A DNA stretch of 64,000 bases from RPQJ01 sp963762315 (GTDB taxonomy: Bacteria; Pseudomonadota; Gammaproteobacteria; Steroidobacterales; Steroidobacteraceae), in assembly GCA_963762315.1 (NCBI GenBank), contig CAVXKO010000004.1:1178001-1242000 (forward strand), in the 5' to 3' direction. Below the pieces are notes generated by a model. The model had not been told where the DNA came from and searched no databases. It worked only from the letters and a program-made list of their open reading frames with translations. The position numbers and the translations under genes were made by a program. Positions 52,570 to 61,236 of the stretch are shown here, piece after piece. The first letter of the stretch is position 1, and every line of letters starts with the position of its first letter.

Positions 52570-54177
52570 TCACATCCTGAAGATGCCGTAAGGGGTCTCG
52601 CCTTCGTCGGGCCGGCAGGTCGAGGCCGCGAGCGCGAGCGACAACACGGCGCGCGTATCGGCCGGATCGATCACCCCGTCGTCCCACAGGCGCGCGCTCG
52701 CGTACGTCGGGTGACCCTGCGTCTCGTACTGGCCGCGAATCTCGTCCTTGAAGGCCTTCTCGTCGGCTTCGGGCCACTCTTCATTGCGGCGCTGCAGGCC
52801 TTCGCGCTTCACGATGGCGAGCACCGTGGCCGCCTGCTCGCCGCCCATCACCGAGATGCGCGAGTTCGGCCACGTCCAGAGGAAGCGTCCGCCGTAGGCA
52901 CGGCCGCACATGGCGTAGTTCCCGGCCCCGAACGAGCCGCCGATGATCACGGTGAACTTCGGCACCGAGGCGCACGCCACGGCCGTCACCATCTTGGCGC
53001 CGTCACGCGCGATGCCGCCGGCTTCGTACTTGCGGCCCACCATGAACCCCGTGATGTTCTGCAGGAACACCAGCGGGATGCGGCGGCGGTTGCACAGCTC
53101 GACGAAGTGCGCGCCCTTGAGGGCCGACTCGGAGAACAGCACCCCGTTGTTGGCGATGATGCCGACGGGATACCCCGCGATGCGCGCAATGCCGCACACG
53201 AGCGTGGTGCCGTACAGCGCCTTGAACTCATCGAACTCCGACGCATCCACGAGCCGCGCGATCACTTCGCGAATGTCGTACGGATGACGCGTGTCGCGCG
53301 GAACGATGCCGTACAGTTCCTCGATCGGATACCTGGGCGCGCGGGCCGGCTCCGGCGGCGGGCGCGACCCATCGCGGTTCAGGTTTGACACCAGCCGCCG
53401 CGCCATCCACAGCGCATGCGCGTCGTTGTCGGCAAGGTGATCCACCACGCCGGACTGGCGTGCGTGCACGTCGCCGCCGCCGAGGGTCTCGGCATCAACG
53501 CGCTCACCGGTGGCCGCCTGCACCAGCGGCGGGCCGCCGAGGAAGATCGTGCCCTGCTCGCGCACGATGATCGCTTCGTCGCACATGGCGGGGACGTAGG
53601 CGCCGCCCGCCGTGCACGAACCCATCACGACCGCGAGCTGCGGGATGCCGCGAGCCGACATCTGCGCCTGGTTGTAGAAGATGCGGCCGAAGTGTTCCTT
53701 GTCCGGGAACACGTCGTCCTGGCGCGGCAGGAAGGCGCCGCCCGAATCGACGAGGTACACGCAAGGCAATCGGTTCTCGAGCGCGACTTCCTGTGCCCGC
53801 AGGTGCTTGCGCACCGTGATCGGGTAATAGGTGCCGCCCTTCACCGTGGCGTCGTTGCCGACGATCACGCACTCACGGCCGCTCACACGGCCGATGCCCG
53901 TGACGATGCCGCCCGAGGGAATCCAGTCGTCGTAGAGCTGGTGGCCGGCGAGCTGGCCGATCTCGAGAAACGGCGAACCCGGGTCGAGCAGGCGATCGAT
54001 GCGATCGCGCACGAACATCTTGCCGCGACCTTCGTGCTGGGCCCGCGCTGCGGTCGAACCGCCCGCGCGGATCCTGTCAACGAGGACCCGCAGATCCTCG
54101 GCAAGGCCGCGGTTCACCGAATCGTTGGCGGCGAAGTCCTCGGAGCTGCGGTGGATGCGGGTTTCGATGACGCTCAC
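52570..54177 (-). CDS. liuB: 3-methylcrotonyl-CoA carboxylase carboxyltransferase subunit
   Basis: A 535-residue crotonase-like carboxyltransferase. Hallmarks are LVDSGGAFLPRQDDVFPDKE, SCTAGGAYVPAM, GGPPLVQAATGE and FLQNITGFMVGRKYEAGGIA; the length and the EHFGRIFYN segment are those of the methylcrotonyl rather than propionyl enzyme. It is followed by liuD (eight-base gap). The reading frame is intact. Confidence 0.9.
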   Translation of the reverse strand: MSVIETRIHRSSEDFAANDSVNRGLAEDLRVLVDRIRAGGSTAARAQHEGRGKMFVRDRIDRLLDPGSPFLEIGQLAGHQLYDDWIPSGGIVTGIGRVSGRECVIVGNDATVKGGTYYPITVRKHLRAQEVALENRLPCVYLVDSGGAFLPRQDDVFPDKEHFGRIFYNQAQMSARGIPQLAVVMGSCTAGGAYVPAMCDEAIIVREQGTIFLGGPPLVQAATGERVDAETLGGGDVHARQSGVVDHLADNDAHALWMARRLVSNLNRDGSRPPPEPARAPRYPIEELYGIVPRDTRHPYDIREVIARLVDASEFDEFKALYGTTLVCGIARIAGYPVGIIANNGVLFSESALKGAHFVELCNRRRIPLVFLQNITGFMVGRKYEAGGIARDGAKMVTAVACASVPKFTVIIGGSFGAGNYAMCGRAYGGRFLWTWPNSRISVMGGEQAATVLAIVKREGLQRRNEEWPEADEKAFKDEIRGQYETQGHPTYASARLWDDGVIDPADTRAVLSLALAASTCRPDEGETPYGIFRM

Positions 54178-54204
54178 GGCATTGCTCTCTCGTTCAGGGC
54201 GAGT

Positions 54205-55072
54205 TCAGCGCGGCAGCGGGACGGCGGCCAGGATGCGCTCGGCCTGCCGCACGTGCGGGCGGTCGAGCAACTTGCCGTCCAGGGTGAGCGCGCCCTTGCC
54301 CGGCGCATCGCGGAACGCGACGATCACGCGCTGCGCCCAGTCGATCTCCTCGGCCGTCGGCGTGAACGCCGCGTGGATGGCGGGGATCTGCGCGGGATGG
54401 ATCGCCAGCTTGGCGACATAGCCCGAGCGACGCGACGCGCGCGCACGGCGCTCGACGCCCTGGACGTCCTTCACTTCCGTGTCCACCGTGTCGATGGCCC
54501 AGACGCCCGCGGCCGCGGCCGCGTACAGGCACATCGTGCTGGCAATGACGTACGGCGGCTCGTACTCGCCGGCGGGCGACTTGTTGCCGAGCGAGCCCAG
54601 GTCCGCCGCGAGGTCCTCGGCGCCCCAGGTGAGACCCAGCACGCGCGAGGGCGCCGGCGCGAACGTCGCAGCGTTCAACACTGCCTGCGCGCTCTCGGTG
54701 ATGAGCGGGATGACCTCGATGCTGCCGACGTCGAAACCGTGCGACGTCTCGAGAATCTCGAGCCAATGGTCGAGCCGGCGCACGTCGTCGCCGTTGCGCG
54801 CCTTCGGCAGCAGGATGCCGTCGGGTCGCGCGAATGCGACTGCCGCAAGGTCCGGCAGCGCGTCAACGGGTCTCGATTGGGTTGATGCGAACCCACAGCG
54901 GCACGTGCCGGTCCGACATCTTCAGGTAGTTGGAAATCTCGACGCGCGCGCGCGGTCGGTTGGCCGCGGCCACCGCATCCTCGAGATCGAAGATCACGGC
55001 ATCGGCGCCGCTCGCCTCCGCCTTCGCAAAGCGCTCCGGCCGGTCGCCGGGCACGAACAGCATGGAACGCAT
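54205..55072 (-). pseudogene. CitE-like (HpcH/HpaI) acyl-CoA lyase, frameshifted
   Basis: MRSMLFVPGDRPERFAKAEA and ADAVIFDLEDAV start the gene, then one extra T near 54865-54866 creates a stop. The next frame continues LPDLAAVAFARPDGILLPKA, SIEVIPLITESAQAV, LGLTWGAEDLAADLG and ends in the lid segment. The CitE-like family uses Mg to cleave acyl-CoA C-C bonds. In the mycobacterial leucine operon a CitE protein acts as (R)-HMG-CoA lyase, and context suggests the same job here in place of LiuE. The ATG overlaps the MaoC gene stop. Confidence 0.8.
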
Positions 55073-55533
55073 CAGGCTTTGTCCTTGCGCTTCATCAGCG
55101 CGGTTCGCTTGCACACGGCCACCAGCTCGTTGCGTTGGTTGAAGCAACGGTGACTGAATACCACGATCCCCGCGTCGGGGCGCGACTTGCTCTCGCGCAT
55201 CTCCAGCACTTCCGTCTCGCACCGCAAGGTGTCGCCCGGGTAGACCGGCTTCGGGAAACGCACCTCGTCCCAGCCGAGGTTCGCGACCGTGGTGCCGAGG
55301 GTGGTGTCGGCCACCGACACACCGACCATCAGGCTCAGCGTGAAGCAGCTGTTCACGATACGCGAGCCGAACTCGGTGCCCTTCATGTACTCCTCGTCGA
55401 GGTGCAGCGCCGCCGGGTTGTGGGTCAGCGTGCTGAAGATCAGGTTGTCCGTCTCGGTGACCGTGCGCCGCAGGACGTGCTCGAAGCGCATGCCCGGGGT
55501 GAATTCCTCGTAGTACAGGCCGCCCATCGCCAT
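55072..55533 (-). CDS. MaoC-type enoyl-CoA hydratase of the leucine operon
   Basis: A 153-residue single hot-dog dehydratase: FEHVLRRTVTETDNLIFSTL, then the catalytic part THNPAALHLDEEYMKGTEFG and RIVNSCFTLSLMVG. Such hydratases add water to unsaturated acyl-CoA with (R)-stereochemistry. Between isovaleryl-CoA dehydrogenase and the CitE lyase it can supply 3-methylglutaconyl-CoA hydration, normally done by LiuC. Starts at 55533 and 55527 are possible. Confidence 0.85.
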   Translation of the reverse strand: MAMGGLYYEEFTPGMRFEHVLRRTVTETDNLIFSTLTHNPAALHLDEEYMKGTEFGSRIVNSCFTLSLMVGVSVADTTLGTTVANLGWDEVRFPKPVYPGDTLRCETEVLEMRESKSRPDAGIVVFSHRCFNQRNELVAVCKRTALMKRKDKA

Positions 55534-55548
55534 GGCTCGAGGCTCACT

Positions 55549-56707
55549 TCAGGCCGTGGCCGCGAACAGCTCGCGCCCGATCAGCATGCGCCGGATCTCG
55601 CTGGTGCCGGCGCCGATCTCGTAGAGCTTCGCGTCGCGCAACAGCCGTCCGGCGGGGAAATCATTGATGTAGCCATTGCCGCCGAGGGCCTGGATGGCCT
55701 CGAGCGCCATCGCCGTGGCGCGCTCCGAGGCCAGCAGGATGCATCCGGCCGCGTCGGCGCGCGTCGTCTTGCCGGCATCGCAGGCACGGGCCACGGCGTA
55801 GACATATGCGCTGCACGAGCTCTTTGCCGTGTACATGTCCGCAAGCTTGCCCTGCATCAGCTGGAACGAGCCGATCGGCTGGCCGAACTGGTGACGGTCG
55901 TGCACGTAGGGCACGACGAGATCGAGGCACGCGCCCATCAGGCCGAGCGGTCCGCCGGCGAGCACCACGCGCTCGTAGTCGAGGCCGCTCATCAGGACGC
56001 GTGGCACCCTTGCCCACCTCGCCCAGCACGTTCTCGACGGGGACTTCGCAGTCCTGGAACACCAGTTCGCAGGTATCCGAACCGCGCATGCCGAGCTTGT
56101 CGAGCTTCTGCGCCGTCGAGTAGCCCTTGAAGCCCTTCTCGACCAGGAACGCCGTCACGCCCTTGGGACCCAGCGACGGATCGACGGTGGCGTAGACCAC
56201 GAGCACGTCGGCCGTGGGGCCGTTCGTGATCCACATCTTGTTGCCGTTGAGGACGTAACGATCGCCGCGCCGTTCGGCTCGCAGCTTCATGCCCATCACG
56301 TCGGAACCCGCGCCCGGCTCGCTCATCGCGAGCGCGCCGAGATGCTCGCCGGTCGCGAGCCGTGGCAGATGGCGGCGCTTCTGCTCGGGCGTGCCCCAGC
56401 GAGCGATCTGGTTCACGCAGAGATTGGAGTGCGCCCCATAGGAGAGGCCCACGGAGCCCGAGGCACGGCTGATCTCTTCCACAGCGACGACGTGCGCGAG
56501 GTAACCCATGCCCGTGCCGCCGTAGTCGGCGTCCACCGTGATGCCGAGCAGGCCGAGTTCGCCGAGCTTGGGCCACAGGTCGCGAGGGAAGAGGTTGCTG
56601 CGGTCGATCTCCGCAGCGCGTGGCGCGATTTCCGCACTCGCAAAGCTGCGCACGGTTTCCCGCAGGAGGTCGATCTCCTCGCCCAGGCCAAAATCGAAGT
56701 CGAGCAT
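55549..56707 (-). pseudogene. liuA: Isovaleryl-CoA dehydrogenase, frameshifted
   Basis: About 385 residues in reconstruction. The N-terminal part (LDFDFGLGEEIDLLRETVRS, NLCVNQIARWG, ALAMSEPGAGSDVMGMKLRA, KMWITNGPTADVLVVYA) is in one frame. One extra base near 56003-56004 then shifts to a frame containing RVLMSGLDYERVVLAGGPLG, the catalytic Glu region, and YEIGAGTSEIRRMLIGRE. The enzyme uses FAD and electron-transfer flavoprotein to oxidise isovaleryl-CoA, the first committed leucine step here. It is the first gene of the operon controlled by the divergent GntR-type regulator. Confidence 0.87.
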
Positions 56708-56751
56708 CGGAATCGCCCCCGGGGACTTGCCATCCGTTTCGGTCAGCGTAT

Positions 56752-56771
56752 ATTGTCCGACAATAGGACAA
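56752..56771. promoter_or_regulatory. Operator of FadR-subfamily GntR regulator
   Basis: Positions 56752-56764 form a perfect inverted repeat (ATTGTC, one base, GACAAT) that fits the FadR-subfamily consensus TnGTnnnACnA. A second half site, GGACAA at 56766-56771, pairs with TTGTCC (56753-56758). It lies between liuA (start 56707) and the GntR gene (start 56795), so it can control both. Binding by the adjacent regulator is inferred. Confidence 0.75.
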
Positions 56772-56794
56772 TCCGTCAATACTTGGGCTCCCCC

Positions 56795-57556
56795 ATGACC
56801 CAGATCTCTGCGAAGCCCCCGATTTTCGAACCCCTGACCCGCCAGCCCGCCTACCAACGGGTGTCCTCGGTCATCGAGCAGAAGATCCTGCGCCGCAGCC
56901 TGCGCCTCGGAGACCTCTTGCCGACGGAGACCGAGCTGGCCGAGCAGTTCGCCGTGAACCGCTCCACGGTGCGCGAAGCATTGCGACGGCTTGAATCCGC
57001 CGGACTCGTGGAACGCGCTGCCGGTGGCAAGCGGTTGAGAGTGTCGAGGCCCGGCCAGGCGGAGACCGCATCACGCGTCGGACGTGCGCTCGCGCTCGAC
57101 GACGTCACGTTCATCGAACTGTGGGAAGCCATGCGGGCCGTTGCGCCACGCACGGCGGCACTCGCGGCAGAGCACGCCGATGAAGAAGGCCTCGCCCGCC
57201 TGGAGGCCATCATCGCCCTCGTCGAGACGGCGCGCGGCGCAGACAGCGTGGTGGTGCACGTCGGCGAATTCTTCGGCGTATTGGCCGAACTCAGCGCCAA
57301 TCGAGTCCTGCAGCTCGCCATGCAACCGGTGACGCAGCTGCTCGCCCCTTCCCTGCGCCGCATGATCGATCGTGTGCCCCAGGGCCGCACGCGCATCCTC
57401 GTGGCCCAGCGCTGCATCGTCGAAGCCATGCGTTCGCGCAAGCCCGCCGAGGCCGAATCGTGGATGAACCGCCACGTGCAGGACTTCCGTCGCGGCTACG
57501 AACTCGCGGGCATCGCGCTCGACACCCGCGTCGGCACCTCGACGATCACCGAATAG
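56795..57556 (+). CDS. GntR-family (FadR subfamily) transcription regulator
   Basis: A 253-residue regulator. The winged helix-turn-helix is LPTETELAEQFAVNRSTVREALRRLESAGLVER-like, residues about 40-80 (key parts LPTETELAEQF and STVREALRRL). The C-terminal helical FCD domain follows, with a metal/ligand site region HVGEFFGVLAEL. It is divergent from the leucine operon and faces the operator at 56752. Typical LiuR proteins are MerR-type, so a GntR regulator here is a different control solution. The ligand is probably an acyl-CoA or acid from the pathway. Confidence 0.87.
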   Translation: MTQISAKPPIFEPLTRQPAYQRVSSVIEQKILRRSLRLGDLLPTETELAEQFAVNRSTVREALRRLESAGLVERAAGGKRLRVSRPGQAETASRVGRALALDDVTFIELWEAMRAVAPRTAALAAEHADEEGLARLEAIIALVETARGADSVVVHVGEFFGVLAELSANRVLQLAMQPVTQLLAPSLRRMIDRVPQGRTRILVAQRCIVEAMRSRKPAEAESWMNRHVQDFRRGYELAGIALDTRVGTSTITE

Positions 57557-57565
57557 GTTTCGAGA

Positions 57566-57781
57566 CCCTCACCCGACCTGCGGTCGACCTCTCCCGCAAG
57601 CGGGAGAGGTGATCCACCCCCCTCTCCCGTTTACGGGAGAGGGCACGAGCGACGTCGCGAAAGCGATGTTGCAAGGGGTGAGGGTCTTGTTTTTTTCGGA
57701 GCCCTCACCCGACCTACGGTCGACCTCTCCCGCAAGCGGGAGAGGTGATCGGCCCCCTCTCCCGCCGGCAGCGGGAGAGGG
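57566..57781. repeat. Tandem palindromic intergenic repeats (ccctcaccc/ctctcccgc type)
   Basis: Two direct copies (57566-57612, 57702-57750) share ccctcacccgacct followed by a hairpin. Four stem-loops of the pattern cctctcccgc...gcgggagagg lie at 57588-57609, 57620-57643, 57724-57745 and 57755-57781. Such short GC hairpins are known as intergenic repeats in many proteobacteria. The last sits near the convergent ends of the GntR and SDR genes, so they may also stop transcripts from both sides. Confidence 0.8.
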
Positions 57782-57797
57782 TTGGGGTGAGGGCAGA

Positions 57798-58640
57798 CTA
57801 GTGGTATTCCTCGCCGCCGCTGACGTTCATCGACTCGCCGGTCACGTAGGCGGCCTGGTCGGACGCCAGGAAAGCGCAGGCCTTCGCGATGTCGTCCTGC
57901 AGCCCGACCCGGCCCAGCGGAATGCGCGCCCGCATCTCCGCAAAATACTCCTCTGACGTCCGGCCCTTCACGCCGCTGAAGAACTGGTTCTGCCACGCGC
58001 CGAGCCCCGTCGTCACGTGGTTCGGACAGATCGTGTTCACCGTAATGCCGTGCTTGCCCAACTCGATCGCGGCCGTGCGCGTCAGGCCCACCACGCCGTG
58101 CTTCGAGGCGACGTAGGCCGCAGCGAACGGGAAGCCCGACTTCGACGCCTGGCTGCCGATGTTGATGATCCGCCCGCCCGTGCCCTGCGCGATCATCTGC
58201 CGGGCCGCGTGCTTGATGCCGAGGAAGACGCCGCGCAGATTGACCCCCAGCACCGCATCCCAGTTCTCCACCGACGCTTCGACGATCGGCTGCATCAAGT
58301 AGCCGATGCCGGCGTTGTTCACCAGGATGTCGAGGCTGCCGTACTTCGCAACCGCGCCCTTCACCAGCGCCTCGACCTGCGCTTCATCGAGCATGTCGCA
58401 GGCGATGGCCGCGGCCTCGCCGCCCGCTGCCCGGATCTCCGCGACGATCTGCTCCATCTCGCTCAGCTCACCGATCGCGTTCGCAGGCATCTGCTCACCG
58501 CGCGGCTTGCCCAGGTCGCTCACGACCACCTTGCAGCCTTCCGCCGCGAGGCGTTTCGCCATGGCCTCGCCGAGGCCCTTGTGCCGGCCCGAGCCGGTGA
58601 CGATAGCCACTTTGCCGCGCAGATCGGGGTACTGACTCAT
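57798..58640 (-). CDS. Short-chain dehydrogenase/reductase
   Basis: A 280-residue SDR. The nucleotide site is VTGSGRHKGLGEAMAKRL, NNAGIGYLMQP is the NNAG motif, and the catalytic residues are Ser in INIGSQAS, Tyr and Lys in AAYVASKHGVVG. The unusual GRHKGLG loop is found in some secondary alcohol and steroid dehydrogenases. Substrate is unknown; an acyl-CoA or hydroxy-acid is possible given the location next to the leucine genes. Confidence 0.85.
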   Translation of the reverse strand: MSQYPDLRGKVAIVTGSGRHKGLGEAMAKRLAAEGCKVVVSDLGKPRGEQMPANAIGELSEMEQIVAEIRAAGGEAAAIACDMLDEAQVEALVKGAVAKYGSLDILVNNAGIGYLMQPIVEASVENWDAVLGVNLRGVFLGIKHAARQMIAQGTGGRIINIGSQASKSGFPFAAAYVASKHGVVGLTRTAAIELGKHGITVNTICPNHVTTGLGAWQNQFFSGVKGRTSEEYFAEMRARIPLGRVGLQDDIAKACAFLASDQAAYVTGESMNVSGGEEYH

Positions 58641-58669
58641 GCCTGCCTCGGGTTAATGATGGGAATGCG

Positions 58670-59083
58670 CTACTTGCCGGCGGCCGCCCGGCACACGCTG
58701 CGCACGATCGTCTCGGACAGCGAACCCTTGGCCGCCGGGCGCAGGCTCAGTTCGTCCCGCGACGCTGCGAGCACCGTGTACTCGGAGCCGTCGGCCGCGA
58801 TGTAGGCGCGGGACTGCAGTGCAAACGATGCGGCATCGCAGTTGACCACCATGCGGTCGAGCGACGCAAAGACGTTCTTGCCGGTTTTCTCGTCGGTGCG
58901 CGGCGTGGCATATTCATTGCGAATCACCGCAGTGACGGTATCCCGGTCACGGATGACCGAACGCGGGTCGAGCGAATACCGGTTGCCCTTGTCGTCCTGC
59001 GCGATGTCCACCCATTCGGCAGCGCTCGCCGCAGCGGCAAAGTGCACGAAAGCCAGGACGATCGGGCCAGTCTTTTTCAACAC
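58670..59083 (-). CDS. Small secreted protein, surface-adhesin E-like
   Basis: A 137-residue protein. The start is GTG at 59083, supported by GAGGA eight bases upstream, and gives the signal peptide VLKKTGPIVLAFVHFAAAAS. The mature domain begins AAEWVDIAQDDKGNRYSLDP and continues with DRMVVNCDAASFALQSRAYI and DGSEYTV, typical of the small beta-rich domain called surface-adhesin protein E-like. Function is unknown. It is in an apparent operon with the flanking dehydrogenase and HMG-CoA reductase genes. Confidence 0.6.
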   Translation of the reverse strand: MLKKTGPIVLAFVHFAAAASAAEWVDIAQDDKGNRYSLDPRSVIRDRDTVTAVIRNEYATPRTDEKTGKNVFASLDRMVVNCDAASFALQSRAYIAADGSEYTVLAASRDELSLRPAAKGSLSETIVRSVCRAAAGK

Positions 59084-59106
59084 GCTGCGGATTCCTCGCA
59101 AAGGGT

Positions 59107-60279
59107 TCAACGATTGCGGCCGTACTGCTCGTGGCTCGAGACCCACTCGTCCGCGACGATGGCCGAGCCCAGCGACAATTCGCCGCACAGCACGGTGGCC
59201 GCGACGATCTCGGCGAACTTGAACACGGTGCCGGGCCCGACGCACCCGAGCATCTGCAGGCACTCACGCTGGGTCGCGAGGCCGGTGCCGCCGCCGTGCG
59301 TCGCGACGATCAGCGACGGAATGGTGATCGAATAATAGTAGTCGCCCGTCGGCGTCAGCTCGGCGTGGACCATCGCCGCCGAAGACTCTGCGACGTTCGC
59401 GACGTCCTGGCCCGTGGCGATGAAGATGGCCGTGATGGCGTTCGCCGAATGCGCGCCGTTGTTCACCACGCCCGACATGAAGCCACCGAGCTGGCTCACC
59501 TGCCGCGCCTTGAACAGGGTCGCGGCATTGGTGTTCATGATCTCGCGCAGCAGCTTGTTGGGGATGAGCGCCTCGGCCACCACCCGCTTGCCGCGCGTGC
59601 GCAGCGTGTTGATGCGCGAGGCCTTCTTGTCGGTGTCGAAGTTCGCCGCGAGGAAATAGTGCTGCAGCGGACCCTGGTAGTTCGCCTGCATCCAGTCGCA
59701 CGCGGCCTTGGTGGCGCGGCCGACCATGTTCTGCCCGGCGGCGTCGCCCGTCGTGTAGTTGAAGCGCAGGTAGCGGAAGCGGCTAGCCGAATACTGCTCG
59801 ATGTCGCGCAGCTTGCCCGAGCGCGTGGTGGTCTCGGCCACTGCCTTGATCTCCGCGAAGTGCTCGACGACCCACGCCCCGAAGTCACGGGCCTGGCGCG
59901 CGTTGTCGAACAGGAACGCGGGCGCGCGCTGCATGGCGTCGTCGACGACAGTCGTGGTCACGCCGCCGGCGGCCCGGAGCAACTTCATGCCGCGGTTGTA
60001 GCTCGCGACGAGCGTCCCCTCGGTGGTGGCCATCGGCACGAAGAACTCGCCCTTGGCATGCTCACCGTTCACGACCAGCGGGCCCGCGATGCCGATCGGC
60101 ACCTGGGCGACGCCTGTGAAGTGCTCGATGTTGCCCGGCAGCGAGCCGGGAGGGACCGAGTAGCGGCCCACGTGATCGAGCGACGTCCCGGTGGCCTCCA
60201 TCACGAAGCGACGGCGTGCGGCCGCGGCCTCGTCGGTGTAGTCGTCGTCGCTTGCTCGCGGGATCTTGCGTTCGGTCAT
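59107..60279 (-). CDS. HMG-CoA reductase, class I-like
   Basis: A 390-residue enzyme. Catalytic residues can be placed: Glu87 in ATTEGTLVAS, Lys218 in DTDKKASRIN, Asp292 in GQDVANVAES and a C-terminal His383 in SSHEQYGRN. The HMG-CoA contact PIGIAGPLVV is at residues 61-70, and NADPH loop TTGDAAGQNMV at 176-186. The reductase interconverts HMG-CoA and mevalonate. A start at 60279 follows GGAGGG. Few gammaproteobacteria need it for isoprenoid synthesis, since they use the MEP route, so a catabolic or special role is possible. No other mevalonate genes are in the window. Confidence 0.88.
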   Translation of the reverse strand: MTERKIPRASDDDYTDEAAAARRRFVMEATGTSLDHVGRYSVPPGSLPGNIEHFTGVAQVPIGIAGPLVVNGEHAKGEFFVPMATTEGTLVASYNRGMKLLRAAGGVTTTVVDDAMQRAPAFLFDNARQARDFGAWVVEHFAEIKAVAETTTRSGKLRDIEQYSASRFRYLRFNYTTGDAAGQNMVGRATKAACDWMQANYQGPLQHYFLAANFDTDKKASRINTLRTRGKRVVAEALIPNKLLREIMNTNAATLFKARQVSQLGGFMSGVVNNGAHSANAITAIFIATGQDVANVAESSAAMVHAELTPTGDYYYSITIPSLIVATHGGGTGLATQRECLQMLGCVGPGTVFKFAEIVAATVLCGELSLGSAIVADEWVSSHEQYGRNR

Positions 60280-60569
60280 TGCTACCCTCCCCGGGGGGTG
60301 GAGTGTGGCCGACAAGGTGCCCGGCGCGTCAAGCAGGACGGAACCGACCGCTCCACGCTCGAGTCCGTTGGGCGAAAGCTCGGGCATCGGGTTGCAATCC
60401 CCGAACACCCTGTATTACGTTAAACGCGATGCATTCCTGACACGGTTGGACGGTCGGGGAGTTTCGGCCAGACAAATCTGACCGGGGCTTGCTAGTATCA
60501 AATTGAACGGTTCGGGCGCCATGGGTGGGCGGCGTCGCGATCCCCATTAGGGAACCGAAGGGAAGGACA

Positions 60570-60998
60570 ATGACCATGGAACTGCTCCGCGGGAAGGCGG
60601 TGCGTTCGGCCGCCAATGCCGCTGTCGTCGCCTTGACGCTGGCCGCGTCGACTGTGTCTTCGCAGCCAGCGTTGACTGACGGACGCGCTGGGGTCGACGA
60701 TCCTACCAGGACGGCCTTATTGCAGCCGCGCGATCAGAATGCGTCGACTGCCGTTGCGGTAGAGTCGGGGGCGGCCGCGCAGGCGCCCGCAGTTTCTGTC
60801 TTGCCCGAAGAAGACGACAGCCCGATCAAGACCTTGTTGCTCATCCTGGCCGGGATATTGTTGTGCGCGGCCGCGACCGCAGGACTCGTACTCACCATCC
60901 TCGCGTTGCGCCGGGACATCCAGCGCCGCAAGCGCGCGCATCGCAGACGCCTCCAGCCGATGTCGCGTGACAGTGCAATCACCGCCGAGCATCGCTGA
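60570..60998 (+). CDS. Secreted or membrane protein of unknown function
   Basis: A 142-residue protein with a signal-like N-terminus (AVVALTLAASTVSS), a low-complexity linker and one transmembrane helix at residues about 85-110 (LLLILAGILLCAAATAGLVL) followed by a basic tail. GAAGGGAAGG precedes the ATG at 60570. It resembles small single-span proteins and I do not recognise a family. The next gene encodes a PEP-CTERM protein, so a link to surface sorting is conceivable. Confidence 0.6.
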   Translation: MTMELLRGKAVRSAANAAVVALTLAASTVSSQPALTDGRAGVDDPTRTALLQPRDQNASTAVAVESGAAAQAPAVSVLPEEDDSPIKTLLLILAGILLCAAATAGLVLTILALRRDIQRRKRAHRRRLQPMSRDSAITAEHR

Positions 60999-61157
60999 AC
61001 ACGTCCGGCAAGCCTTAAATCCGAATCGTTTAGCGGTCTCTAGCCGCCGGGGCCGGGGTGCCCTGGGCTTCTGGGGTCGCTCGTAATGTCGGAAATCTTT
61101 ACGGAACGTCCCGAGGATGCGGACGCAACGTATTGATTTTAAAAGATAGAGATGCGA

Positions 61158-61173
61158 TGGTATGACTCGTGCA
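61158..61173 (+). promoter_or_regulatory. Sigma-54 (RpoN) type promoter of the PEP-CTERM gene
   Basis: TGGTATGACTCGTGCA has the -24 GG (61159-61160) and -12 GC (61171-61172) exactly ten bases apart and matches TGGyAyG-N4-nTGCA. Start of transcription would be near 61184, leaving about 50 bases to the ATG at 61237. PEP-CTERM genes are often controlled by RpoN with PrsK/PrsR, which supports the call. Confidence 0.75.
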
Positions 61174-61236
61174 AGCTATCAGGCATCTGGCAAAGTTTTC
61201 GAAGCCAGGTGATGCCACTTCCTGCAGGAGAGCGCG

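Noticed and set aside
54860..54870. Programmed ribosomal frameshifting in the CitE gene
   Set aside because: There is no slippery heptamer or downstream structure, and similar shifts occur in many unrelated genes nearby, so an indel is the simpler explanation.
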